A DNA stretch of 64,000 nucleotides, from assembly GCF_001886715.1 (NCBI RefSeq), contig NZ_CP018082.1, forward strand, positions 682,001 to 746,000, written 5' to 3'. The notes beneath the pieces were generated by a model. The model was not told the DNA's origin. It saw nothing but the letters and a program-made list of their open reading frames with translations, and did no database searches. The position numbers and the translations under genes are program-made. Shown here piece after piece: positions 1-7,440 of the stretch (within the stretch, counting starts at the first letter, position 1; each line of letters starts with the position of its first letter). The DNA comes from Nocardia mangyaensis. GTDB taxonomy: Bacteria > Actinomycetota > Actinomycetes > Mycobacteriales > Mycobacteriaceae.

Positions 1-193
1 ATTCCCCGTGCCCCCGCAGATCCCACGTCACCACGCGATATCCGCCCGCGGTCAGCGCCTTGACCTGCGTGTCGAACATGGTGTGGTCCATGCCCGCCCC
101 GTGAACGAACACCACGGCAGGACCCTCACCTCCCGTGTCCGCGAACGCGATCTCGGCATTCGGCCGAGCGAGCCGTTGATCTATATTCACCAT
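1..193 (-). CDS. alpha/beta hydrolase, N-terminal part, cut by window edge
   Basis: Reading leftward from the ATG at 191-193, the frame stays open to the window edge for about 64 residues. It shows a typical alpha/beta-hydrolase start: a first beta strand, then FVHGAGMDHTMF (the HG oxyanion-hole motif) and VVTWDLRGHGE. The nucleophile and the rest lie outside the window, so the substrate cannot be inferred. A 13-bp perfect inverted repeat covers the start codon region, which suggests repressor control. Confidence 0.8.
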   Translation of the reverse strand, partial: MVNIDQRLARPNAEIAFADTGGEGPAVVFVHGAGMDHTMFDTQVKALTAGGYRVVTWDLRGHGE

Positions 194-210
194 TCTCTGA
201 ATATAGATCA
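177..210. promoter_or_regulatory. 13-bp perfect inverted repeat over the hydrolase start codon
   Basis: The arm TGATCTATATTCA (177-189) is mirrored exactly by TGAATATAGATCA (198-210) around an 8-nt spacer that contains the hydrolase start codon. The element is AT-rich in GC-rich surroundings. Its size and position fit a TetR- or MarR-type operator that would block initiation; that role is inferred. No regulator gene is visible on this side of the window edge. Confidence 0.6.
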
Positions 211-246
211 AATTAGAGGCGATTGAATGCGGAGGTCGAAAGACAA

Positions 247-274
247 GCGCCGGTGGGCAACTGCCCACCGGCGC
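247..274 (-). terminator. intrinsic-type terminator downstream of citA
   Basis: A 12-bp perfect GC-rich stem (247-258 with 263-274) with loop AACT begins 21 bp beyond the citA stop codon. On the minus strand it is followed by a short pyrimidine-rich tract. It would separate citA from the leftward hydrolase. Confidence 0.75.
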
Positions 275-295
275 TCGGTCGGATCAGATCGAGAA

Positions 296-1420
296 TCAGC
301 TCTGGCTGATGGTCGACCAGCCCGCGACCTCTTCCGGGGTGCGGGGGCCGGGGCCGGTGTAGATGGCTGCCGGGCGGACCAGCTTGCCCAGCTGCTTCTG
401 CTCGAGGATGTGCGCACACCAGCCCGCGGTGCGCCCACAGGTGAACATGGCGGGCATCATGTGGGCGGGGACCTCGGCGAAGTCGAGGATGACCGCGGCC
501 CAGAATTCGACGTTGGTTTCGATGGCGCGGTCGGGGCGGCGCTCGCGGAGTTCGGCGAGGGCGGCCTGTTCGAGGGCGGCGGCCACTTCGTAGCGGGGGG
601 CGTTGAGGCGCTTGGCGGTGGCGCGCAGGACGCGGGCGCGGGGGTCCTCGGCGCGGTAGACGCGGTGGCCGAAGCCCATCAGCTTCTCTTTGCGATCCAG
701 GATGCCCTTGACCAGCGCGCGGGCGTCGCCGTCGCGTTCGACCGCTTCGATCATCGGCAGGACGCGGGCGGGGGCGCCGCCGTGCAGCGGGCCGGACATG
801 GCGCCGATCGCGCCGGAGAGCGAGGCGGCCACGTCGGCGCCGGTGGAGGCGATGACGCGGGCGGTGAAGGTGGAGGCGTTCATGCCGTGTTCGGCGGCGG
901 AAACCCAGTAGGCGTCGATCGCCTCGGTGTGCGCCGGGTCGGGGTCACCCTTCCAACGGGTCATGAAGCGCTCGGTGACGGTGGTGCACTCGTCGATCTC
1001 GCGCTGCGGGACGGCGGGCTGATAGATGCCGCGCGCGGACTGGGCGACATAGGACAGCGCCATCACCGAGGCGCGGGCGAGGTTCTCGCGGGCGGTCTCG
1101 TCGTCGATGTCGAGCAGCGGCTCGTAGCCCCAGATCGGGGCGAGCATGGCCAGGCCCGCCTGTACGTCGACGCGCACGTCACCGGTGTGCACCGGCAGCG
1201 GGAACGGCTCGGCGGGCGGCAGGCCGCGGCCGAACTGACCGTCGACCAGCAGGGCCCACACGTCACCGAAGGTCACTCGGTTGGCCACCAGGTTCTCGAT
1301 GTCGACGCCGCGATATCGCAGCGCGCCACCGTCCTTGTCCGGCTCGGCGATGTCGGTGGTGAAGGCCACCACGCCTTCCAATCCGCTGACGAAATCCTGT
1401 GGTACCGAGCTGGTAGTCAT
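296..1420 (-). CDS. citA: citrate synthase 2
   Basis: The 374-residue product condenses oxaloacetate and acetyl-CoA to citrate in the cytoplasm (TCA cycle entry), or is a close 2-methylcitrate-type relative. Visible citrate-synthase signatures are SGPLHGGAP, MGFGHRVY and the VEFWAAVILD segment that carries the catalytic Asp. Length and sequence match M. tuberculosis CitA (Rv0889c). The ATG at 1418-1420 is chosen because AAGGAGAG lies just upstream and the protein begins MTTSSVPQ; the frame stays open upstream only in a non-homologous stretch. It is divergent from pdxH, and the 76-bp gap must hold both promoters. A second, larger citrate synthase lies 1.3 kb away, so the two may be used under different conditions. 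Confidence 0.93.
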   Translation of the reverse strand: MTTSSVPQDFVSGLEGVVAFTTDIAEPDKDGGALRYRGVDIENLVANRVTFGDVWALLVDGQFGRGLPPAEPFPLPVHTGDVRVDVQAGLAMLAPIWGYEPLLDIDDETARENLARASVMALSYVAQSARGIYQPAVPQREIDECTTVTERFMTRWKGDPDPAHTEAIDAYWVSAAEHGMNASTFTARVIASTGADVAASLSGAIGAMSGPLHGGAPARVLPMIEAVERDGDARALVKGILDRKEKLMGFGHRVYRAEDPRARVLRATAKRLNAPRYEVAAALEQAALAELRERRPDRAIETNVEFWAAVILDFAEVPAHMMPAMFTCGRTAGWCAHILEQKQLGKLVRPAAIYTGPGPRTPEEVAGWSTISQS

Positions 1421-1496
1421 GGTGACTCTCCTTGCAGGGGCATGCCGATCTCCCTGAACCATAGACCCGCAGGTACCCCGGAGTAACGTCGCCCCT

Positions 1497-2261
1497 ATGC
1501 GTGAACTCGACCCTTCCGCGGGGGCCGCGCCCGACGCTGTCACGGGGGCGTCCTCAGAGGCGTTGGCCGACGCGGTGATCTCCGGCGCCGTCGATCTGAG
1601 CACCATGCGCGTGGACTACGGCGATCCGCAGGCGGTGCCCGCCATCGAAAACGACCTCGACGAATCGTGGGTGTCGCAGGGCTGGGAACCGTTGCTGCGC
1701 CGCTGGATCGACCAGGCGCGCACCCTGGGCGTCGCCGAACCCAACGCGATGGTGTTGGCCACCGTCTCTCTCGCCGGGCCCGCGCCGCGCCCGGTGGCGC
1801 GCACAGTGCTGTGTAAAGGGCTCTCGCCCGAGGGCGTCACCTTCTATACGAACTATGACTCCGCCAAGGGCAACCAGCTCGCCGCCGATCCGTACGCCGC
1901 GGCGACCTTCCTGTGGCCCGCGCTGGCCCGGCAGGTCCACGTGCGCGGGGTGACCGAGCGGGTGCCCGCCGAGGTGACCGAGGCCTACTGGCAGCTGCGT
2001 CCGCGCGAATCGCGGCTGGGCGCGTGGGCGTCGCGGCAGTCGCGGCCCGCGGCCTCGCGCGCCGAACTCGACCAGGCGCTGGCCGACACCGAGACCCGCT
2101 TCGCCGAGGTCGACGACATCCCGGTGCCGCCGTTCTGGGGCGGCTACCTGCTGCGCCCCGACGAGGTGGAGTTCTGGCAGGGCAGGCGCGGGCGCCTGCA
2201 CAACCGGATCGTCGTGCGAATCGACGGCGCGAACACGACGATCGAACGTTTGCAGCCCTGA
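1497..2261 (+). CDS. pdxH: pyridoxamine 5'-phosphate oxidase
   Basis: This FMN-dependent enzyme oxidises pyridoxine- or pyridoxamine-5'-phosphate to pyridoxal 5'-phosphate, the last step of the PLP salvage route. The 254-residue product has the FMN-binding stretch [18 protein letters not shown], the conserved [11 protein letters not shown] segment and the C-terminal PdxH signature [15 protein letters not shown]. About 30 residues before STMRVDYG are extra compared with usual PdxH starts, so a later initiation is possible, but no better start codon with a Shine-Dalgarno sequence is seen. In M. tuberculosis pdxH is not beside citA, so this neighbourhood is a lineage-specific arrangement. Confidence 0.92.
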   Translation: MRELDPSAGAAPDAVTGASSEALADAVISGAVDLSTMRVDYGDPQAVPAIENDLDESWVSQGWEPLLRRWIDQARTLGVAEPNAMVLATVSLAGPAPRPVARTVLCKGLSPEGVTFYTNYDSAKGNQLAADPYAAATFLWPALARQVHVRGVTERVPAEVTEAYWQLRPRESRLGAWASRQSRPAASRAELDQALADTETRFAEVDDIPVPPFWGGYLLRPDEVEFWQGRRGRLHNRIVVRIDGANTTIERLQP

Positions 2262-2284
2262 TCTCGGCGGCGCTGCGGACGGTG

Positions 2285-2524
2285 ATGTTGCTGAACGACG
2301 CCACCGACGAGATGTGCGGCCGTATGCGTGGCGTGTTCATCGTGGTCGTCGCAGGTGGGCCGCGGATCGGTGATGTTGCCCACGGTTTCGCCGCGGCTGG
2401 CCTGGGTACCGCTGTAGCTGCCGCCGGTGGTGGTGTGCTCGTGGTGATCGGGGTGGTGCTGGCGGCGCTGGCATTCCCGGCATTCGTCCGCTACAGGATC
2501 ACGCGCGCACACGCGGCGGTGTGA
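2285..2524 (+). pseudogene. C-terminal fragment of an MFS transporter
   Basis: A 79-codon open frame reads MRGVFIVVVAGGPRIGD followed by a glycine/alanine-rich transmembrane helix (VAAAGGGVLVVIGVVLAAL) and a short basic tail. This is how the last two helices of EntS/MFS_3-type exporters look. The preceding ten or so helices are absent, because pdxH ends only 23 bp upstream. No Shine-Dalgarno sequence is obvious. It is best read as the relic of a deleted transporter gene rather than a functional small protein. Confidence 0.6.
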
Positions 2525-2552
2525 GAACAGCGCTGGGTAACCCTGGTTGCTC

Positions 2553-2565
2553 GTTCGGACCGAAC
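2553..2565. promoter_or_regulatory. inverted repeat upstream of gltA
   Basis: GTTCGG-A-CCGAAC is a perfect palindrome with 6-bp arms, 114 bp before the gltA start codon in a gene-free stretch. It could be a TetR-type operator for gltA; this is inferred from position only. Such short GC-rich palindromes also arise by chance. Confidence 0.3.
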
Positions 2566-2678
2566 AAGAGTTAGCGTTACATCGAGCGCGCCTGTGCCGA
2601 CCGCATGGGTGCCTCACGGTTCGGCGCCGGGTTTCAGGGCTCGGCGAGAATCTCAACTAGCCTGAGAGGGATCCTTCC

Positions 2679-3992
2679 GTGCCCGCTGAGAACATCACCA
2701 ACGTCGCCGATGACGCCAAGGCGGTACTGCAGTACCCCGGTGGCGAGTTCCCGATCTCGGTCACTTCGGCCGCGGAGGGCAACGACGGACTCGACTTGGG
2801 CAAGCTGCTGGCCAGCACCGGTTACGTCACCTACGACCCCGGTTTCATGAACACCGCCTCGACCAAGTCGGCGATCACCTACATCGACGGTGAAGCGGGC
2901 ATTCTGCGCTACCGCGGGTACCCGATCGATCAGCTGGCGGGCCGCTCGACGTTCATCGAGGTCAGCTACCTGCTCATCTACGGTGAGCTGCCCACCCAGG
3001 CTCAGCTCGACGAGTTCACCGATCGCATCCGTCGCCACACCCTCCTGCACGAGGACCTCAAGCGGTTCTTCGACGGCTTCCCGCGCAACGCGCACCCCAT
3101 GCCGGTGCTGTCGTCCGCGGTCAACGCTCTCTCGGCGTACTACCAGGACTCGCTGGACCCGCGCGACCCCGAGCAGGTCGAGCTGTCCACCATTCGCCTG
3201 CTGGCCAAGCTGCCCACCATCGCGGCCTACTCGTACAAGAAGTCGGTCGGCCAGCCGTTCCTCTACCCGGACAACTCGCTGAGCCTGGTCGAGAACTTCC
3301 TGCGGATGACCTTCGGCTTCCCGGCCGAGCCCTACGAGGTCGACCCCGAGATCGCCGCCGCGCTCGACATGCTGCTGATCCTGCACGCCGATCACGAGCA
3401 GAACTGCTCCACCTCGACCGTGCGCCTGGTCGGCTCCTCGGATGCCAACCTGTTCACCTCGGTCTCCGGTGGCATCAACGCGCTGTGGGGCCCGCTGCAC
3501 GGTGGCGCCAACCAGGCCGTGCTCGAGATGCTCGACGAGATCAAGGCCAACGGCGGCGACGTCAAGGAATTCATCCGCAAGGTCAAGAACAAGGAAGACG
3601 GCGTGAAGCTCATGGGCTTCGGGCACCGCGTCTACCGCAACTACGACCCGCGCGCCACCCTGGTCAAGCAGGCCGCCGACAAGATCCTGTCGAAGATCGG
3701 CGGCGACGACCAGCTGCTCGACATCGCCAAGCAGCTCGAAGAGGCCGCCCTCACCGACGACTACTTCGTCTCGCGTCGCCTGTACCCGAACGTCGACTTC
3801 TACACCGGCGTCATCTACCGGGCCATGGGCTTCCCGACTCGCATGTTCACCGTGCTGTTCGCGATGGGCCGGCTGCCGGGCTGGATCGCGCACTGGCGCG
3901 AGATGCACTCCGAGCCGCTCAAGATCGGCCGTCCGCGCCAGATCTACACCGGCTACGGTGAGCGTGACTACCGTGACATCGCTGGCCGTTAG
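2679..3992 (+). CDS. gltA: citrate synthase (main, type II)
   Basis: The 437-residue product is the main TCA-cycle citrate synthase, orthologous in look to M. tuberculosis GltA2 (Rv0896). It has the type II N-terminal extension (to about residue 60), the NALWGPLHGGANQAVLEM and LMGFGHRVYRNYDPRA active-site blocks with both catalytic His residues, and NVDFYTGVIYRAMGF with the catalytic Asp. The start is GTG at 2679, preceded by GAGAGGGA. About 150 bp of non-coding DNA upstream carries the promoter and a small palindrome. An FKBP gene follows after 32 bp on the same strand, probably on the same transcript. Confidence 0.96.
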   Translation: MPAENITNVADDAKAVLQYPGGEFPISVTSAAEGNDGLDLGKLLASTGYVTYDPGFMNTASTKSAITYIDGEAGILRYRGYPIDQLAGRSTFIEVSYLLIYGELPTQAQLDEFTDRIRRHTLLHEDLKRFFDGFPRNAHPMPVLSSAVNALSAYYQDSLDPRDPEQVELSTIRLLAKLPTIAAYSYKKSVGQPFLYPDNSLSLVENFLRMTFGFPAEPYEVDPEIAAALDMLLILHADHEQNCSTSTVRLVGSSDANLFTSVSGGINALWGPLHGGANQAVLEMLDEIKANGGDVKEFIRKVKNKEDGVKLMGFGHRVYRNYDPRATLVKQAADKILSKIGGDDQLLDIAKQLEEAALTDDYFVSRRLYPNVDFYTGVIYRAMGFPTRMFTVLFAMGRLPGWIAHWREMHSEPLKIGRPRQIYTGYGERDYRDIAGR

Positions 3993-4024
3993 CCCGAACT
4001 GAAACTATCGAAGGGGATAGCCGA

Positions 4025-4384
4025 ATGACCAAGCCGGAGATCGAATTCCAGGAGGGCCCCGCGCCCACCGAACTCGTGATCAAAGACCTCGTCGTGGGCG
4101 AAGGCGCCGAAGCCGTGCCCGGTGGCACCGTCGAGGTGCACTACGTCGGCGTCGAATTCGAGTCCGGCGAGCAGTTCGACTCCTCGTGGGATCGTGGCGA
4201 GTCCATCGTCTTCCCGCTGCGTGGTCTGATCCAGGGCTGGCAGGACGGCATCCCGGGGATGAAGGTCGGCGGCCGCCGCCAGCTCACCATTCCCCCGGAG
4301 CTCGCCTACGGCAACGCCGGTGCGGGTCATCAGCTCTCCGGCAAGACCCTGGTCTTCGTGATCGATCTGCTCGAGGCGAACTGA
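4025..4384 (+). CDS. FKBP-type peptidyl-prolyl cis-trans isomerase
   Basis: This 119-residue single-domain FKBP catalyses proline cis-trans isomerisation. It covers one complete FKBP fold: the VHYVGVEFESGEQFDSSWDR strand pair, the GLIQGWQDGIPGM active-site segment, IPPELAYGNAGA and a closing LVFVIDLLEA strand. No signal peptide is present, so it acts in the cytoplasm. The Shine-Dalgarno sequence is GAAGGGGAT before the ATG. It lies 32 bp after gltA and is followed by a strong terminator, so gltA-FKBP looks like a two-gene unit. Confidence 0.93.
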   Translation: MTKPEIEFQEGPAPTELVIKDLVVGEGAEAVPGGTVEVHYVGVEFESGEQFDSSWDRGESIVFPLRGLIQGWQDGIPGMKVGGRRQLTIPPELAYGNAGAGHQLSGKTLVFVIDLLEAN

Positions 4385-4397
4385 CCCGAAAACATAA

Positions 4398-4434
4398 CTG
4401 CGGCCCGCTTTCCAGGATGGAAGGCGGGCCGCAG
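4398..4434 (+). terminator. terminator after the gltA-FKBP unit
   Basis: A 16-bp stem (4398-4413 with 4419-4434, one G-T wobble) and a 5-nt loop begin 14 bp after the FKBP stop codon. The stem is very GC-rich; the tract after it is only weakly T-rich. Confidence 0.8.
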
Positions 4435-4531
4435 TCGCGTTCGCTGGCGTGTTGCGTGAATTCGGTTGTGCGAATTTGCTATCAGCGCTGTCATCAGCTA
4501 CGAATGCTCGTGTCCATGACAGTGAGCTGAT

Positions 4532-4586
4532 CGATTCGCCCGGGGTTCGGGGCTTCTTCGGGGGTTTCGGAAGGAGATTCTCGATC
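4532..4586 (+). promoter_or_regulatory. conserved leader, copy A
   Basis: The stretch from CGATTCGCCCGGGG through TTCTTCGGGGG to the Shine-Dalgarno AAGGAG is nearly the same as the stretch before the paralogous gene at 6709, with two small gaps and a handful of substitutions. The reading frame of the block relative to the gene differs between the copies. The conservation is therefore at nucleotide level and not an N-terminal extension. A leader or operator role is inferred. Confidence 0.6.
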
Positions 4587-5234
4587 ATGTTCCACAGCAA
4601 GAGCGTTCGGCACCTGTTGGCCGGTGTGCTGCCGGTGGCGGTGGCGATGAGCCTGGTCGGCGCGGGAGTCTCGGCCGCCGAGTCCGATCAGCAGGCCCGC
4701 TACGCCGCCGGGCTGTCCAGTGTGGGCGAGACCGACGGGGTCGGATATCGCAGCACCGTCGCGCCGGACCTGAAGACGGTGTCCGCCTCGCTGGAGGAGG
4801 GCCGGTTCGTGCTCGCGCCCGACGCGGGCGGGGTGATTGTCGAGTCGGCCACCGGGAGCCCGATCGGGGAGATCCCCGCCTCGTTCACCACGGCCGCGGG
4901 CAATGTCATCGACCTGGCCACCGAGATCGCCGCCGACGGCCGCGGCCTGACGGTGACCCCGCAGATCACCCCCGCCGCCGCGACCGAACTGAAGGACATC
5001 GCGACCGTCCCCACCGCCCAGTTCCCGGACCCGGTGCAGAACGGCGCCGCCGCGGGCGCGGGCATCGGCGCGCTCATCGCCGCCGTGGTGTGCTTGCCCT
5101 CCTTGATGGCCTTCCTGATCGTCTACGTCCCGTGTGTCGGCCTGGTCGGCCTGCCCAACGCACTCGTCGGCGCGCTGATCGGCGCCGTGGTGGGCGCGGT
5201 TGCCCCCGAGGTGATTCCCCAGGTCCTGCCCTGA
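4587..5234 (+). CDS. secreted protein with C-terminal glycine-rich hydrophobic segment, paralogue 1
   Basis: The 215-residue product begins MFHSKSVRHLLAGVLP and has a Sec signal peptide ending near SAAES. A roughly 110-residue beta-rich domain follows, beginning DGVGYRSTVAPDLKTVSA, and then a hydrophobic C-terminus of small residues (GAAAGAGIGALIAAVVC, ALVGALIGAVVGAVA) ending QVLP. The tail resembles glycine-zipper membrane-associating segments. The start is fixed by AAGGAG ten bases upstream of the ATG at 4587. The same architecture and ending recur at 6709-7365 and, more distantly, at 27517-28158. The family looks like a Nocardia-type secreted protein of unknown function; I do not know its role. 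Confidence 0.82.
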   Translation: MFHSKSVRHLLAGVLPVAVAMSLVGAGVSAAESDQQARYAAGLSSVGETDGVGYRSTVAPDLKTVSASLEEGRFVLAPDAGGVIVESATGSPIGEIPASFTTAAGNVIDLATEIAADGRGLTVTPQITPAAATELKDIATVPTAQFPDPVQNGAAAGAGIGALIAAVVCLPSLMAFLIVYVPCVGLVGLPNALVGALIGAVVGAVAPEVIPQVLP

Positions 5235-5246
5235 GCGTGGAAACTG

Positions 5247-5277
5247 GTGTGGCCCGGTCGATCCGACCGGGCCACAC
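5247..5277. terminator. bidirectional terminator between convergent genes
   Basis: A 14-bp perfect stem (5247-5260 with 5264-5277) with a 3-nt loop lies between the stop codon of the rightward secreted-protein gene (5234) and that of the leftward lipoprotein gene (5283). It would serve both. Confidence 0.8.
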
Positions 5278-5282
5278 TGCTG

Positions 5283-6443
5283 CTATTCGCGCACGACCTC
5301 TACCGGATCGGTCAGTGCCAGGGCCAGGGCGGACTGCTGGGCCTGGCCGCGCGGGGGCAGGGCGTCGAGGGCCTTACCGGTCTGGTCGGTGAGGTTGCCG
5401 ACGATGTTCTGCAGCGCGCCGACGCCGCCGGTGAGCTGTTCGATGGCCGAGACGAGCTGGGCGCCACCCTGTTCGGCGAGGGCGGGCAGGCCCTCGGCGA
5501 GTTCGGCGCCCTGGGTGAGCTGGTCACGGGCGCTGTTGAGGCGGTCGACGACCGTGCGCAGCAGGGTGCCCAGCTCGGTGTTCGGGTCGACGGCGGCACC
5601 GGTCAGCTCGCTGAGACCGTCGAGCTGGGTGCCCGCCTGATTCGACACCCCGCGCAGCGCTTCGAGTTTGGTGATGATGTCGGCGAGCTGCGGGTCACCG
5701 GCGAACGGTAGGGCGTGCAGCAGCGGCAGGATCTGGTCGAGGCCCGCGCCGAGTGCGGCGGCGCTGTTCTGGACACCGGCGATGGTCACCCCGGTCGCGT
5801 CGAGCGCGTCGGCGAGCTGATCGGCCTGCTTGGCCGCGCCGTCGACGGTCTGGTTCAGCAGCTCGATGGCCGAGGTGAGCTGCCCCGCACCCTCCTTCGC
5901 GAAATCGAGGAAGCCGAGCATCTCCTCGGCGCCGCCGCTGAACTGGTCGGCGCCCGCAGCGGCCGCGTTCACGCCCGCGTTGAGCAGCTGCGCGGTGAAC
6001 TGCACCGAGGTCATCTGATTGCGGGCCTGCGAGACCGCCGCCAGTGCCGCGTCCACCCCGGACGCGCCGATCCGGTGGGTCACCACGTCGACCGCGCCGT
6101 TCACGGTGCCCTGATCGGCGCCGTCGTGCGTGGTCACGGTGACCTTGGCGCGCTGGGGGTCCAGGGTCGCCAGCGTGGCCATCGAGGAGGTGAGGTCGGC
6201 GGGCAGGGTGATCACCGCGGCGTAGTCACCGGCGTCGATCTCGCCCGGTTTCGCCACCGTCCACTCGTAGCCGCCGGCGTCCTGCACGGCCTTGACCACT
6301 CGCTCGCCGGTCGGGCCGGTATCGGCGTTCACCAGGGCGATTCCGGTGGGTGCCGAGTCGGGGCCCGCGCAGGCGGCGACGGCGCCGCCCGCGAGCAGGA
6401 CAGCGGTGGCGAGGCAGAGCAGACGAAGCCGTTTGTCGATCAC
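5283..6443 (-). CDS. YhgE/Pip-like lipoprotein
   Basis: The product is about 386 residues from a GTG at 6443 (MIDKRLRLLCL). The signal peptide ends in a lipobox, AVAAC, so it is probably lipidated and exported. Residues 35-130 (IALVNADTGPTG, YAAVITLPADL, VTVTTHDGAD) resemble the extracellular N-terminal domain of YhgE/Pip proteins. The rest is a long alpha-helical, coiled-coil-like region of about 230 residues (QLTSAIELLNQ, QADQLADALD, VVDRLNSARDQLTQG). YhgE proteins carry membrane helices after this part, but none are seen here. No clear Shine-Dalgarno sequence precedes the GTG, so the start is uncertain. It sits convergently between two secreted paralogues, which suggests a shared envelope context. 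Function unknown. Confidence 0.78.
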   Translation of the reverse strand: MIDKRLRLLCLATAVLLAGGAVAACAGPDSAPTGIALVNADTGPTGERVVKAVQDAGGYEWTVAKPGEIDAGDYAAVITLPADLTSSMATLATLDPQRAKVTVTTHDGADQGTVNGAVDVVTHRIGASGVDAALAAVSQARNQMTSVQFTAQLLNAGVNAAAAGADQFSGGAEEMLGFLDFAKEGAGQLTSAIELLNQTVDGAAKQADQLADALDATGVTIAGVQNSAAALGAGLDQILPLLHALPFAGDPQLADIITKLEALRGVSNQAGTQLDGLSELTGAAVDPNTELGTLLRTVVDRLNSARDQLTQGAELAEGLPALAEQGGAQLVSAIEQLTGGVGALQNIVGNLTDQTGKALDALPPRGQAQQSALALALTDPVEVVRE

Positions 6444-6650
6444 GATCGCGACGGTATCGAGCGTCTTCGGTGTCGGTCGTGGGAGATGTCTGAGAGTTCG
6501 GTGAGGATGCGCGCCGCCGGGATCCGGCGGTGTGCCGAATCGACCGTGCGGCGATAGCTCGTCTTGATCATTATGGCTTGCGTCACAACAACTCCCGAAG
6601 TGCCGGTCGATCCGGTACAAATTTTGGGTCAATCGACATCGAAATTTTTT

Positions 6651-6708
6651 CGATTCGTCCGGGGGGTTCGGGGATTCTTCGGGGGCGTCGGGAGGGAGTT
6701 CATCGAAC
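6651..6708 (+). promoter_or_regulatory. conserved leader, copy B
   Basis: This is the second copy of the block described at 4532-4586 (CGATTCGTCCGGGG, then TTCGGGG, ATTCTTCGGGGG and the Shine-Dalgarno GGGAGGGAG). It ends at the ATG of the second paralogue. Just upstream is an AT-rich stretch (GAAATTTTTTCG) that could be part of the promoter. Confidence 0.6.
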
Positions 6709-7365
6709 ATGTTCCACCGCAGCATCATTCGTACGGGCCGTCGCGCGGTCGTCGCCGCGCTGCCGCTGGCCGTTGCCGCGTCGCTCGTCACCGCGGGTAC
6801 GGCGGCCGCCGACGTGACCGTCGAGCAGCAGGCCGGGATCGCCACCGGGCTGTCGAGTGAGGGCGTCGCCGATGGCGTCGGCTACCGCACCGTGGTCGCG
6901 CCGGACCTGCGCACCATCTCCGCCACCGTCGACAACGGCCGCTTCGTACTCACCCACGACGCGGTGAACGTGGTCTCCGACACCGGCGCCACCGTCGGCA
7001 CGCTGCCGCTGAAGCTCGACACCGTCACCGGCAACGCCATCGCGGTGGCCTCGGTGGTCTCCGCCGACGGCAAGACGCTGTCGATCGCCCCGCAGCTGTC
7101 CACCGACACCAGCGCCGAGCTGAAGTCCATCGCCACCAACCCCGAAGCGGCCAACCACGATCCCGTCCAGAACGGTGCCGCCGCCGGCGCCACGGTCGGC
7201 GCGATCGCCGCGGCGATCCTGTGCGTGCCCGCCCTGGCCGCGTTCATCATCGGCTACGTGTTCTGCGCGATCCCGTCGGTGATCTCGACTGCCATCACCG
7301 GAGCGGTGATCGGCGCCGTGATCGGTCTGGTCATCCCGGAGGCCGTGCCGCAGGTCCTGCCCTGA
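6709..7365 (+). CDS. secreted protein with C-terminal glycine-rich hydrophobic segment, paralogue 2
   Basis: The 218-residue product begins MFHRSIIRTGRRAVVAALPL with a Sec signal peptide (cleavage near AAADV). It parallels the protein at 4587: QQAGIATGLSSEGVADGVGY against QARYAAGLSSVGETDGVGY, the shared APDLRTISA block, DPVQNGAAAGA, and a hydrophobic tail ending PQVLP. The two are clearly duplicates and even share their upstream leaders. A GC-rich hairpin with a TTCG loop follows the stop codon. Expected location is the cell envelope or medium; function unknown. Confidence 0.82.
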   Translation: MFHRSIIRTGRRAVVAALPLAVAASLVTAGTAAADVTVEQQAGIATGLSSEGVADGVGYRTVVAPDLRTISATVDNGRFVLTHDAVNVVSDTGATVGTLPLKLDTVTGNAIAVASVVSADGKTLSIAPQLSTDTSAELKSIATNPEAANHDPVQNGAAAGATVGAIAAAILCVPALAAFIIGYVFCAIPSVISTAITGAVIGAVIGLVIPEAVPQVLP

Positions 7366-7395
7366 TCTGATGGCTCGCCATCGGTAGAACGTCTG

Positions 7396-7425
7396 CGCGC
7401 CCGTGACTTTCGAGTCACGGGCGCG
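7396..7425. terminator. bidirectional terminator with TTCG tetraloop
   Basis: A 13-bp perfect stem (7396-7408 with 7413-7425) closes on the stable TTCG tetraloop. It lies between the convergent secreted-protein gene (ends 7365) and prrB (ends 7441). Confidence 0.85.
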
Positions 7426-7440
7426 TTGCTGTGTGTGCGG

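Noticed and set aside
227..1486. 419-codon plus-strand frame across citA
   Set aside because: It is antisense to a complete citrate synthase and shows Gly/Asp/Arg-rich shadow text without domains.
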